64,000 nucleotides of DNA from contig OU342808.1 of the NCBI GenBank assembly GCA_910591455.2, forward strand, positions 22,049,714 to 22,113,713. The letters are read 5' to 3'. This stretch comes from Pholis gunnellus. Its lineage: Eukaryota > Chordata > Actinopteri > Perciformes > Pholidae. The translations under genes were made by a program, and so were the position numbers. The notes under the pieces are model-generated. The model was not told where the DNA came from and made no database searches. It saw only the letters and a list, made by a program, of their open reading frames with translations. This document shows positions 11,701-23,082 of this stretch, one piece after another (the stretch's first letter is position 1; each line of letters starts with the position of its first letter).

Positions 11701-12496
11701 TCGTTTTGTGAAGAATAAGTTTATCTTATGTTTTCTTTTGTTTGTCTTCCTTTAACTAAAATAATATTAGACTAGCGAACTCTCTCTGTATTTTTAAAGG
11801 AAATGAAAGACCTAACCTATTTTTTTTTATCTGGCTTTAAATTTGGAGTAATGCTATACCCTTCGTTTTTAAGATTTCATATTTTTTAACATTTTTTTTG
11901 TTGCATTATTCTATACACTACTGACTTTTATTTGTTTACATTTAATTGTATTTATTGTTGTTTATTTATTGTTTTTGTTTCTATTTGAAGCACTGAACTT
12001 AATGTAGCTAAACAACGACGGACATGGTGACCACTACCCAGAATGCAATTCGCCAAGACGTGGTAGCCTACTGTTACTTACAGTTATTTATTTGAATACG
12101 TTTTCTCTCATCTGAACATTGTTTAAAGTATTGAAGGAATGTAAACAATTGAATGGTGAAATGTATGTTAAACTTTGACTTCTCAACATTAAGGTTCAGT
12201 TGTGGAGCATTCTAGAAAACCTGCAAATTACTATACAATTCGTTTTCAAAAATAACGTTTACGTACGGTGACTTATCTTGACGCATATATAATCTTTGAC
12301 AGAGGTAGCCAAAGTTACGTGTGGGGGGGGGAGAGAAACCAAGTCTGTGTAGTAGGCGTATCTGTATCCGTATCACTTTTACAATTTCTTCCAGGAAGTA
12401 GACTTTTTGTCTTGAAGGGAAATGTTGTCAAGTGTAAAACCAGTGACTGTAGCCTGAGAGAAACGCGTTGATGGTCAACTCTTCTCGCTGGCCGCC

Positions 12497-15400
12497 ATGT
12501 CGGATTCTTTGGACCGGTCCACGAAGATCAACCTGTTGAGGGAGTCGCTTGTGAAGAAGCTCTGTGAGGTGTTGGACAAATCCAGCAGTAAAGGATGGCG
12601 AAAACTAGGAGAGCTGGTCGGCAACGACAGACGGTTCAAAGTGAGGTAGGCTGACGTTGAGACGTCAGACTGTATGAAATCACAACGTTATTGTTGTTAA
12701 AACAATATAGTGTGTCTGAGTCCAGTAGTATCTGTACTTTAGTTTGGTGAATAAAGTTATGCACTCAATGGCAACATGCTGGATGGTGTCTGCAGCCTTT
12801 GAAATGAAATAGTTATTTCTAAAATATATTCTCACAGGAAGGATGATATATAGATTATCACAATGTCCTTTCTATAGATACAAAGGAAATGTGATAATAA
12901 TAATATAATAACAACAATCAAACTTATTTACTATTTACATCTAATTTATGTGTAGTTGAGAGAAATAACACAAATAGACAAAAAAAAGATGTGTGTACAA
13001 ATGTAAACAAGCCCTTTTAATAACATCAGGAAATATTAACAATATAGATAAATACAGATATAGATACATAAATATATTGTGAGCCACCGACAACCTGAGG
13101 CAAATTCTTGGCCCCCAAGAAAGTTGAATATGGTGTGTGAAATATGACGTGCTGTCAATGTCCTACATCGCTCTGCAGCCCAGACGACATGGAGATGTGC
13201 TCTCTGAAGGTGCTGGAGCTGGAGGGAAGCCCGAGCCGCATGCTGCTGAGGCTGATGGGAGAGCGAGGCTGCACCACGGGTCACCTGGTGGACTACCTTC
13301 AAACTCTGGGCAACTCGGAGGCCCTGCAGTGCATGAAACCATCAGGTACAGTGAAAATGCACCCAGGCTTGTTATCGTGTTCTCACATAGTCTGTTTAAA
13401 ACCAGTGTGACAATTCTAACTAAACGCACAGCCCTGCAGATCCTCATACAGCCCCAGTCGGTGGCTCTTATATCTGGACACAATCTTCGGCTGAGCTGCC
13501 ACGCTGTGGGCAAGTCTCCGGTACATTACCAGTGGTTCAAGACCAATGAAGAGGTGAGCTACGACTCCTCCGCATTCACACACTTCCGACGTCAAAGGAA
13601 GTCGTTTGTGATAAACCGCTGAGTTTGTTTATTTGTCGTGGTCATGCTGATATGAGATGTTATCATAAGTAAGATGCGATCACTTCAAAACATGTCTGAC
13701 TCTCATCCATCCTCCGCTCCTGCACATACTTTTTATTTACCTGACCCTAGATTTCAGTCTTCACGCCGCTGTTTCTCTTCTAGGGCTGTGATAGTTTTAC
13801 ACTTTGCATGTTGGTAAATGTGATTCACATTTCCACAACCTCAGGTGCCGAACAGCTTCTCCTCAGACCTGGTGTTAAGTCCAGTCCGTCTGCAGGACGC
13901 TGGCTTTTACATCTGCAGGGTCAACTGTGGAGAAACTTTTGAGTTCAGCCAGTGGGTTCAAGTGGACGTCCTGAATGTCACCGGGTTGTGCGGTAAGATT
14001 TTGCAGGTGTTTAAATCTACCTTCTGCTCCGTGTGCGATGTTTTATAAATGCATTTGTTGTTTTACGTATTTATTAGTCGAAGCACAGGACAAGTGACTC
14101 CTGTGGGAATTGAACCCCTGACTCCAGTGCTTTTGCCGTTGAGAATATAACAGATAATATAGCAATGATGTCTCCTCTCCTTCCACTACCAGGGCAGAGT
14201 TATCATTCCTTGGAGGGTCGGCTGAAGTTGGTGATCCAGCCTCAGTCCCAGCGGCTGCATGTTGGGGAAACCCTGCAGGTGGAGTGTGGAGCCGTGGGAC
14301 GGCCGATCCCTCGATACCAGTGGCACAGGAACGGAGTCCCGGTACCCAACGCCACAAAGAGGAAACACATGGTGAGGAGAGGTTGTTAGAGAAAAATCAA
14401 GCTGTTACTGTTTCCAAAACTCTACTTCTTGCTTCTTGTTTGGAGGCTTCTTTTTCTAGTTGTCAGACGTTACAAGGCACGAGCATCAGACTTTTCTTTG
14501 TGTGTGTGCATTTCAGATTCCTCACTCGATGCAGGATCACCACGGCAGGTATCGCTGTGAGATCAGCAGCAGCACTGAGAGAATGTGGACCAATGAAGTC
14601 AACGTCGTGATCGGTATGTCACACTTCAGTACGTTTAGTTCGTGGTGTGATTACAGTCCAGAAAAACCAGCTCTCGTGTTGTCTTGTCTTGTGTTATGAG
14701 TGATTATTTGCTCTGCTCTTGACTGAAAGCACCGAGGATATCTGTCCAGATTTCAGAGGCAATGGAGTGCTCTGAAGGTAGAGTGGAAAGCACTGGCGCA
14801 TGGTGTATTAAATGGGGATAGCATAACAATAAGCATGCATGCACATTTTAATCACAATTCCTTTAACTGCATGTGGGTCGTGATCCGGTTTATTGTCACA
14901 TAAACACTAACCAGCATAAAGCTCACAGGGTTCGATCTCGAGGTTTCACATGCCTGCATTTTGTTTTGACTTATGTCATTAATTTCAAGTCTGTGTCTTC
15001 TATATTTGTCTTATTGTCAACAAATGAAAACACCAAAACCAACAATGAAGTGATCCTCTAACATAATCCTGTAGTCCTGTTTGTTTAACAAATGGTTCAA
15101 TGTGTTGAGGAGGAACTCGTGGACAGTATTGAGAGACGGATTAATGAACTGTTGGTTTTGTCGTATTAATGGGATTTGTTGATAATAAGGAAACCACAGA
15201 ATAACACCCCTCTTAATCTCTAGATTAAACATAATAATTCGTTGATTCAATTGCACGACTGTGAAGCTAACCTTCCCTTTGACTAATCTTTCTTTCCTGA
15301 ATTAATACAATATTTCGTAAACATGCTCATCTTATATGATGGTAACATGTTTGTCTCACTTTCTAGATGATATTTACGCCATTGGAGGAGGTAAGAGTAA

Positions 15401-18400
15401 TCACACTCATCAAGTAATTATACATATCCACATATCTCACACAGAACCTGCTTTGATATGCTCTTTTTATTTTGACATTGCAATTTTAGGATCCAGTGAA
15501 TTTTTCCTGAATAATGTCCCAGAACAACTTCATGGTGAGTGTCTTTTATCACATCTTTACGCAGGAGTTGGTGAAAAATGTGTTAAAATGTGATCACCGA
15601 GTTCTCTGCTGTATTTCAGCGATTGATATGTCTGATGCACAGTTTCTCCACAGTGTACGTCAACTGTGTCGCTGTTGTGTCTGATACCATCGCGGTCTTT
15701 GTTCTGATCTGCCGTCAGTTCCTCTCTCAGCATGAACACCAAAATAAAGATGTGATAGCTTTCTTGTGATATGTGATGTCAGCAGCTAAAGATGAACAAA
15801 ATAACACTTTAAGGCATAATAAAATCCAACAACACCAGATGATTATACCTCTAAAAAACCACCAGAGTTTAATCAACATCTCTCTGACGGTGTCTCCAGA
15901 AAAGGAAATTGACAAGCAGGCTGGTATATGACATCAAACAGCTGTTAATATCATTGTGTTATTGTGACCCACTTCCTGCCTGTATTTCTCTGTAATTATG
16001 ATTTGTAGCACCACTACCTGAACTACTGGTTTTAAGTCCTGTGACAAATCTGTATTTGTCTTAAAGGGGAATTTTCATCTTGCTGCAACATATAAAGTGC
16101 AGCATTGTGTGTCATAAAAAACCCATAAAAACATGTATTTAATTGATCAGAAAACAAACTGCACCTGCCGTGTTCACAAATAAACACTGGCTGACTGTCA
16201 CAAGTCGATTCAATGCCCCTGATATCTGCAACCAAAACAAACACCCATGAGCCTCAACAAAGGTTCTGCAGGACATCTGTCTGTGCTGCGTTTCTCTTCA
16301 TGTGTCAGTTGATATTAGTTTATAAGCCAATAAGAAACAAGAAGGTGTGATCATAACATAGTTTGTCCTTTAGAGGACATTTTTACTGTATAGCTATTAA
16401 TTATCTCGCTTAGTACATATCTTGGTCACAAAGCTCCATAAAAAGGATATGTACTTATGTTATATGTTAATGTAAACATATATATATTGTTATTGTTGTT
16501 ATTATAATAAAGCATGAATATTGTTAAGGACATTCCTAACTTAAATGGGTGTGCTTTGCAGCAGAGCTGTCGTCCCCTCCCACAGTGTAACAGTATGGTT
16601 CTCTCCCCTCACAGCAACCGACAAAGTGGCCCTGCTGATCGGCAACCTGTCTTACCAAAACCACCCGCAGCTCAAAGCTCCCATGGTGGACGTGTACGAC
16701 CTCACGAACCTGCTGCGGCAGCTGAACTTCCAGGTGGTGTCACTGCTCGACCTCACAGAGTCGGAGATGAGAAACGCTGTCGAGGAGTTCCTGTTGCTGC
16801 TTCACAAGGGAGTCTACGGTACGTTGAGACTGTGACACACCCGTGGACTGTTCTAGATTGCGGTAGATCCAGAGATGCTCACATGAATTGTGTTGTTGGT
16901 CGATTGAAATACTCACTTCCCTCCTTTAGGTCTGCTGTACTACGCTGGTCACGGATATGAGAACTACGGCAACAGTTTCATGGTGCCGGTAGACGCACCG
17001 AACCCGTACCGGTCGGCCAACTGTTTATGTGTGCAGAGCATCCTGAAACTGATGCAGGAGAAGGAGACGGGCCTCAATGTTTTCCTGCTGGACATGTGCA
17101 GGAAGAGGTGAGTCAGCAGGTCATTCCTGTGAGTTTATTACATTTTAAATGTTACAAAGAGAAGTTCAGACGACATGTAGGTGGAAGAGTGTAATTAGTA
17201 CTGTATGTCCCCAAGATTAAAGGCAACCATTCACATCCTCTCTGCACCTAAAATATTACTAAATACTAAAATTACTACTGCAGTCAAGGGTAAAATATGA
17301 GCAACAATTCAATATAATATAATAATATATTACAGTGAGTACAGCAGGACTAATTTATATTTATATATATATTTTTCTTTGATTAATTGTTCAAGTGGTC
17401 CAGAATATGTCAGAAACTAGTAAGAGAAAATGTTCACTGAAGGTTCTGAAGTGAGAGTCAACAAAATACAAATAACTCCTAAATATTCAAGTTTATTATC
17501 ATTAAAGATTAATAAAACCAGCTAATGTTGACATTTGTTCACAGGTTAACCTTTCTCCAACAAATAGTTCTCTCAGTCATCTTATATTAAGAGCTCCAGT
17601 TTTAACTTTAACATTTAATTTAATTTAATTTAATTTAATTTAATTTAATTTAATTTAATTTAATTTAATTTAATTTAATTTAATTTAATTTAATTTAATG
17701 TATTTGTAAAGCCTTTGCAGGGCTTTACAATCTGTATAGCATACGACATCCTCTGTACCAGAACACCTTGTGTTCTCTGCTATGTTTTTATTTTGTGAAT
17801 GTCATTTTGTAAAGATTTGTTTGGCACGTAAACCTTAATTGGACTGATGAAAGGAGACAGAAAACTACATTAAAGAAATGGTGGGAGAGAGACGGGTAGG
17901 ACAACAAAGTAGTATTAGGCTACCAGGCCACCCTTTTATCTTATTCTTATGAACATGTACATTGATTGTTTTTGTTTGTTATTCTCTGCAGTATTTATTT
18001 ATCGTCTTGGTTTGTACCTTTTATATCTTCCAGGAATATTCATGATGACAGCGCTCCTAACATTGTCCTGAGGGTGACGGCAAACATCGTCTTTGGATAC
18101 GCGACGTAAGTTTGAATCATCTAAATGTATGTCACACTATTTTTGTTTTCAAGAGCGTCTAAAATGCTTTGTTCTTTGATTTCTGGCTGCTCAGGTGCCA
18201 GGATGCCGAGGCCTTCGAGCTGAGCTCCAGCGGCTTCACCAACGGTGTGTTTGTCAAGTTTTTGAAGAAGCGGCTCCTCGACGACGAGAAGATCACCGTG
18301 GTGCTGGACAGAGTCGCTGAGGGTGAGAGAGGAAGAGAAACACAAGAGATGACGACACACGTAGCAAAATTCTTATTATATTTTATTAGAATTACTATTA

Positions 18401-21121
18401 TTTACTGTAGTCTTGATTTCTTCAAATGAATTTTCTGAGAACATTATTAGGTTACCGTGAGTTAATGAATATAATTGACTTGAGATTACTTAATTACTTG
18501 AGATTAAATTAAGTTATTAACACAATGTGCTCCTCACAGAGCTCCCGTTCTGGTTGGATTCAGTTTCAACTCATGTAAAGGAGCTTTTGATATTTTGTCG
18601 AGGCGATACAGTCAACACGGGCTGTTGTTGAAAATGTGATTTATACTCTTTCGTGTCCAGACATGGGTCAGTTTGACGCTACGAAGGGCAAGCAGGCTCT
18701 GGAGATCCGCAGTAGTCTGTCAGAGAGGAGAGCGCTGACCGATCCTATCCTGCCCGGCGACAGCGCCGATCTCGCTCACGCCCACAGCCTCCAGTGGGCA
18801 AAGGCTCACGGTGAGTAGACAACGAGACAACGCAAACTTTGTTTAGCACTTGTTATCACTATGCTGGGAAGCCCCCATTAGCTCACTGCAGCTCTATAAT
18901 GCACGCTCAGTCAAATGTTGACTTTGGTTAATGCCGATTAAACACACAGTGCTCCCTCTGCACACACCTGCACACATGGGGGCTTCCCAAGACAAACCGC
19001 ACACGAGTGACAAACACCGGACGACAGCATGATCACCTCTTCTATCAGCTAATAAATAGTTGCTTATGGAGAAGCCTTTCTCAGATTATTTATTTTGAGA
19101 GATTTTTAGAGACCTCTATTGGTGGAAGTATCCAGCATTTCACAAGAAAATGTTGAGAAAATTCTGAGAAATAGATTTTCTTTGTTTTATTTTCTATCGT
19201 ATTCCTGAAATCATCGATATGATTTATCTTGAGAGAGGTTGGGGGACCACGACCCTCAGGTTGGGAAGTGATTCACCATTTCTGAGTAAATGATTTAAGA
19301 AAATATTCTATTAAGCGCCTCTACTGGATGTGCAGGCAAACACAAAACACTGAAGTTAAACAAACACACACAAAGTGGATGTGTCTTATGATAAATCAAT
19401 AAATATAAGTTATTCCTTAGAACCCTGTTACAAAAAAGACATTAGTGAACATTTGTTGTATTTCTTAAAATGACACGACATGAGATCTTGTGAATGGAGC
19501 TTCAAGAACAGCTGACGTTTTTTTAAATCAATCACACATACAGAACTTTAAATGTTTTTTCTTTGTTATTCCAGAGCTCCCTGAGAGTATGTGTCTCAAC
19601 TTTGACTGCGGGGCTCAGATCAAGTTGGGCTTCGCTGCAGAATTCTCCAACGTGCTCGTCATTTACACCCACATCGTTAAGAAGCCAGAGGACATGTCCT
19701 TCTGCCAGGCTCACGTCACCGACTTCTCACAGGTAATTATGTTGTCATGAAAACTGATTATTAAGCAGGCAATTTCTCATCTGTCCTACCAATCTAACAG
19801 GGAACCTTGTAGGTAAATTGATTAGAATTTACTTTTGCCCTTCAGACTTGAGAGAACACAAAATACCTGGGCGTGTGCATATACGTTTGTGAGTTTGTGC
19901 CAACTGTAATCGGCCACCTGCTTCTTTTCCTCACTGCAGGACCTTGATGTTGATCCTAAAGAGATGAACAGAGAGACTCCAGAGGAGACGGGGATCTACC
20001 TTCTGTCCAGCAACCTGCCGCAGCACTGCCTCTACACCAGAGTCAGCTCACTGCAGAAGCTCAGGGTAAAAACTCAACGGGGCCTTCTGGCATTACATAC
20101 TGTGTTTAGCCTAACCTCATTATAAGCAGAAGAGCTTAAGAGCTATTTTTCAGTTTCTCACAAAAAACGTTTTTTTTTACGTGCAGAAGGTTTATATATG
20201 TTTTTCTTCCTTCCGGTTAGGAAAGCCTGTTGTCTTACGATTAAATAATAAGACTAAGAGGCATTAGTGTCATTTGTGTTGCAGGTTTATGAACTTAAGT
20301 AATGTAACCTGAACTGTCTGTACCAAATTTTGTGCCGATCCATCCGACCTGCTGGGAGCACTAGATTAAAAGTCATGGGATCACCAAAGTCGGTTAGATT
20401 CATGCTCTGGGCTCCATGAATGTCTGTATGAAATTTCACAGATTTGGTCTGACAGAAAGACAGACTCTGCAGGAACCACGCTGCTATTTTGAAAAAAAAT
20501 GTTTTAGGCAATAATTTGCTTATCATTCCTTCATTAGTGTTCAGAGAATACATGTCCATCCTGGAAAGTATTTAGTTAAGTTACACAATGAATTTCTTAA
20601 CACTGTTTCTCCTCGAACCCCACATCCAACAGGAGGAGCTGGTCTTCACCGTGTGCCTTCAGGGCACCTTCACCGCCATGGATGACGAATCCGTCCACTG
20701 GACCAAAAGCATCAACATTGGCAAGCCGCTGATCGCCCGACTGGACCTGAACCGGGCCGTGCGGCGAAATAGCTGCCTGCAGACCTGCATGATGCCCCAC
20801 AGCCCGTCCCACAGCCCCTGCCACAGCCCCGGGCCCGAACACCAACTCCACCTCCATTACAAGTCGCACCAGGCCCAGGACTACAACCGCTTGTCCCCGC
20901 AACACCACTACCTGGACGTCTATGAGCACCAGGGAGCAGTGGGAGGCTGTGGGGATTCCTTCTGCGACAACGTCGGCCAATCTCGCTGTGAACCTGCGTA
21001 CGACTCAGCTGGTGGGCTTTCAAGCTCACCGGGGAGGCTCAGCATCCCAATAGAGACCACTGACGACATCCTCGAGCTGCAGACTGTGTTCATCAACAGT
21101 CTGCAGCTTCAGCAGCAGTGA
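12497..21121 (+). CDS. malt1: MALT1 paracaspase
   Basis: Scaffold and Arg-specific protease of the CARD-BCL10-MALT1 complex, acting in the cytosol to activate NF-kB. Seventeen coding exons join in phase: 12497-12645, 13179-13345, 13432-13553, 13845-13992, 14193-14371, 14517-14613, 15367-15390, 15490-15534, 16615-16818, 16930-17107, 18034-18105, 18195-18322, 18661-18810, 19575-19732, 19940-20065, 20633-21121 and the stop at 21119-21121 (the last listed exon includes it; 16 intervals are listed because I find 16, so the count is 16). Product 811 aa; the human protein is 824. Order: death domain (about 25-115), two Ig domains (about 120-300), caspase-like domain with His386 (YYAGHGYEN) and Cys435 (LLDMCRKR), then a third Ig-like domain. 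The His-Cys spacing of 49 equals the human one. A TRAF6-type motif PIETTD lies at 788-793. The ATG sits in GCCGCCATG. Identity is secure; a or b paralogue is not decided. Confidence 0.95.
15367..15534 (+). other. malt1: Two phase-1 micro-exons of malt1
   Basis: Exons 15367-15390 (24 nt) and 15490-15534 (45 nt) are both multiples of three and both start and end in phase 1, so either or both can be skipped without a frameshift. In mammals a small exon at this place (exon 7) is alternatively spliced to give MALT1A and MALT1B. The same kind of switch is therefore possible here; actual use is an inference. Confidence 0.6.
17604..17702. repeat. (TTTAA)n pentanucleotide tract in a malt1 intron
   Basis: About 18 near-perfect copies of TTTAA/ATTTA follow one another in the intron between 17107 and 18034. 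It is a simple-sequence repeat and has no other role that I can see. Confidence 0.95.
18865..18989. repeat. 125-bp segment with 14-bp inverted ends in a malt1 intron
   Basis: TGGGAAGCCCCCAT (18865-18878) and its exact complement ATGGGGGCTTCCCA (18976-18989) bracket 97 bp. This could be a very short inverted-repeat (MITE-like) element or an RNA hairpin with a long loop. I see no clear target duplication. Confidence 0.6.
20290..20480 (+). repeat. Dispersed repeat fragment in the last malt1 intron
   Basis: ACCAAATTTTGTGCCGATCC, GTCATGGGATCACCAAAGTC, GATTCATGCTCTGGGCTCC and ATGAATGTCTGTATGAAATT follow the phrase order of the repeat family at 4120-4815. It is intronic and non-coding. Confidence 0.6.
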
Positions 21122-23082
21122 AAGCTTTAAAGCTCTTAACGTTGTATCTGGAATACTGCTGCTCTTTCTGTGACTTAATACCATTCTTTAGAATATTATA
21201 TTCATCCAGTTATTAACAAGAAGCCGTATACTGACTTTTATACTAGAGTTTTAAAGAACAGTGTAAATACATGTTAGGAAGACTGAAAAAGTGTACTTCA
21301 GTAAACCTAGATAAATGAGGTGTCAATCTACCAATATTTATCCGAGGAATAGCAAAGATACTGGATGTCTTTTCACAGCTGGAATTGTACCTCTTCCAGA
21401 TATTTGTTTAAGAATATGAGCTAAATGTGGAGAGATGGAAGTGGCATTAAGATCAAGAAGATAAGGGCTGAAGCAATCTACACACAACATCTGTTCATGT
21501 AACTAGTCTAAAAAATGTTTTGTAGTCGGAGGAAATACCAAAGACGTTTTGTAATATAATGAACCAGAGGAAAGAAAGTGATCGTTAAAAACAACCCTTC
21601 AGATTAAAAACCTCAAGCTACTTTCCACACCGTTATCGTTCTTCTGTTTTTCTATCTTATGGCAGTAGGAGGCGTCTCTGTGAGGACTTACTTCCACCAG
21701 CTGCCTCTCGTACTCTTCTCCCAACTCTCTGGATCTGTCTGCTGCACCTCATGTCAGCAGCTCCTCTTATATCCTTGTTTAGTCTCAATCTGCTCCTCGG
21801 TGAACTGTGAAACTTTCCAAAAGAGTTCCACCTGGTGATTTCTGTGCTGGGGAATTAAGGCACCGTTCACTTTATTATCCCCGACAAGTTCATGGAGCTA
21901 CCTCTGGATTGTCCACTGCACACTTGATTGACCTTATTCCTGAAGTTTGAGTTCAGCATTTGTAACATGTGAGAAGGTCACTATGAGAACCTATAATGGG
22001 CCGGTATGCACAGACAATATGTGCTGCTCCACAGTCCTACTATGTATTAATTTCTCCATGAGACAATGTGGCACATGCAGAATTAATCTCCTATCATAAG
22101 AAACCACGATACGTGTCTGTGTCAAACCCTGCAGGATACAGCATGAGCAAAAGAAATGGCTCCACCCCTTTTTGCTTTTCACGCAGTATTTATTCCCGTC
22201 TGAGACAATTTGTTAGAGGAACTACTTCTTAAGAAACGAGGAGGAAAAGGAAGTTGACAAATAAGTGTAAAGACAGAATGGAAATGTACCAGTGTGGACA
22301 GAAAAGATAACAATACAACTTAATTGAAGGAGGATGTGTGATGTAGAGAGACCTGTGTACTTTTTTAGCCTGTGAATGCATGATTCAATAGTATTGAATC
22401 ATGCATTCACAGGCTAGGTATTGAATCAATACATGAGGGTGTTTAACTCAGTGTTATTATAAATATTGCTCATGGGGGCTGTTTCTAGGGCTGGAGTATA
22501 CACAAGCAGAAGCACTGAGTTACTCAAGTAGATGTGAAATTATTTTTGTTGAAATCTGCTCAAGAAAATTGGCTCTCTTGACATCTTCTTGCTTTTACGT
22601 AGAGTACATCATCTAAAATCCACTTAAGACAAAAGTTTTGGTTTTGGAACATGTTCAAAAAAGCTCAAATGTATGAAAAAGCAAATCAGCTACAGTAGCA
22701 GTCGTTTTCATGAGGGCCGGCAGGTCGTGTCCTCTCACATAACACCATCGGGCACCTTGCAGGAAGCTCCCACAGCAGAACATTTTATTCACACTGAGCA
22801 AACATTAAGCTTCAAAGCACAGGAGTGTTTATTTCAGCATGTTCTGCTCATGCACAGCAGTGCAGGACAGTACACTGCAACACGGTATGGAGATATGAAC
22901 CCTGTCTGGTTGAATAATGGATGGAGTCAGCCCTCTACAGGCTGCAGGGTGATATCATGGCTGCGTCACTTGTGCAGCTGAGGGAGGAGGGGTGGGTGGG
23001 TGGGTGGTGTTTTTTAGACGATGCAGCAGGCAGAGAGAGGAGTGAGAAACCTGCCTGCAGAGAGGACAGAGGGATAATAATC
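21122..23082. other. malt1 3' flank and embigin upstream region
   Basis: No conserved reading frame on either strand. The first part is presumably malt1 3' UTR. A perfect 51-bp palindrome (22366-22416) is described separately. The last 150 bp before the embigin ATG are purine-rich, with GGGTGGGTGGGTGG near 22990-23004, and probably hold the embigin promoter and 5' UTR. Confidence 0.45.
22366..22416. repeat. Perfect 51-bp palindrome, 25-bp arms
   Basis: The left arm starts TAGCCTGTGAATGCATGATT and the right arm ends AATCATGCATTCACAGGCTA. The arms are exact complements over 25 bp with a single G between them. A further TATTGAATCAATAC follows directly at about 22419-22432. Confidence 0.95.

Noticed and set aside
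14085..14165. tRNA-like B box (GGGGTTCAATTCCC on the minus strand)
   Set aside because: I could not fold a complete cloverleaf or find a proper A box. At most it is a SINE or pseudo-tRNA remnant in a malt1 intron.
20597..20980. 127-codon minus-strand frame opposite the malt1 last exon
   Set aside because: A shadow of the GC-rich malt1 coding exon. It has no splice or family support.
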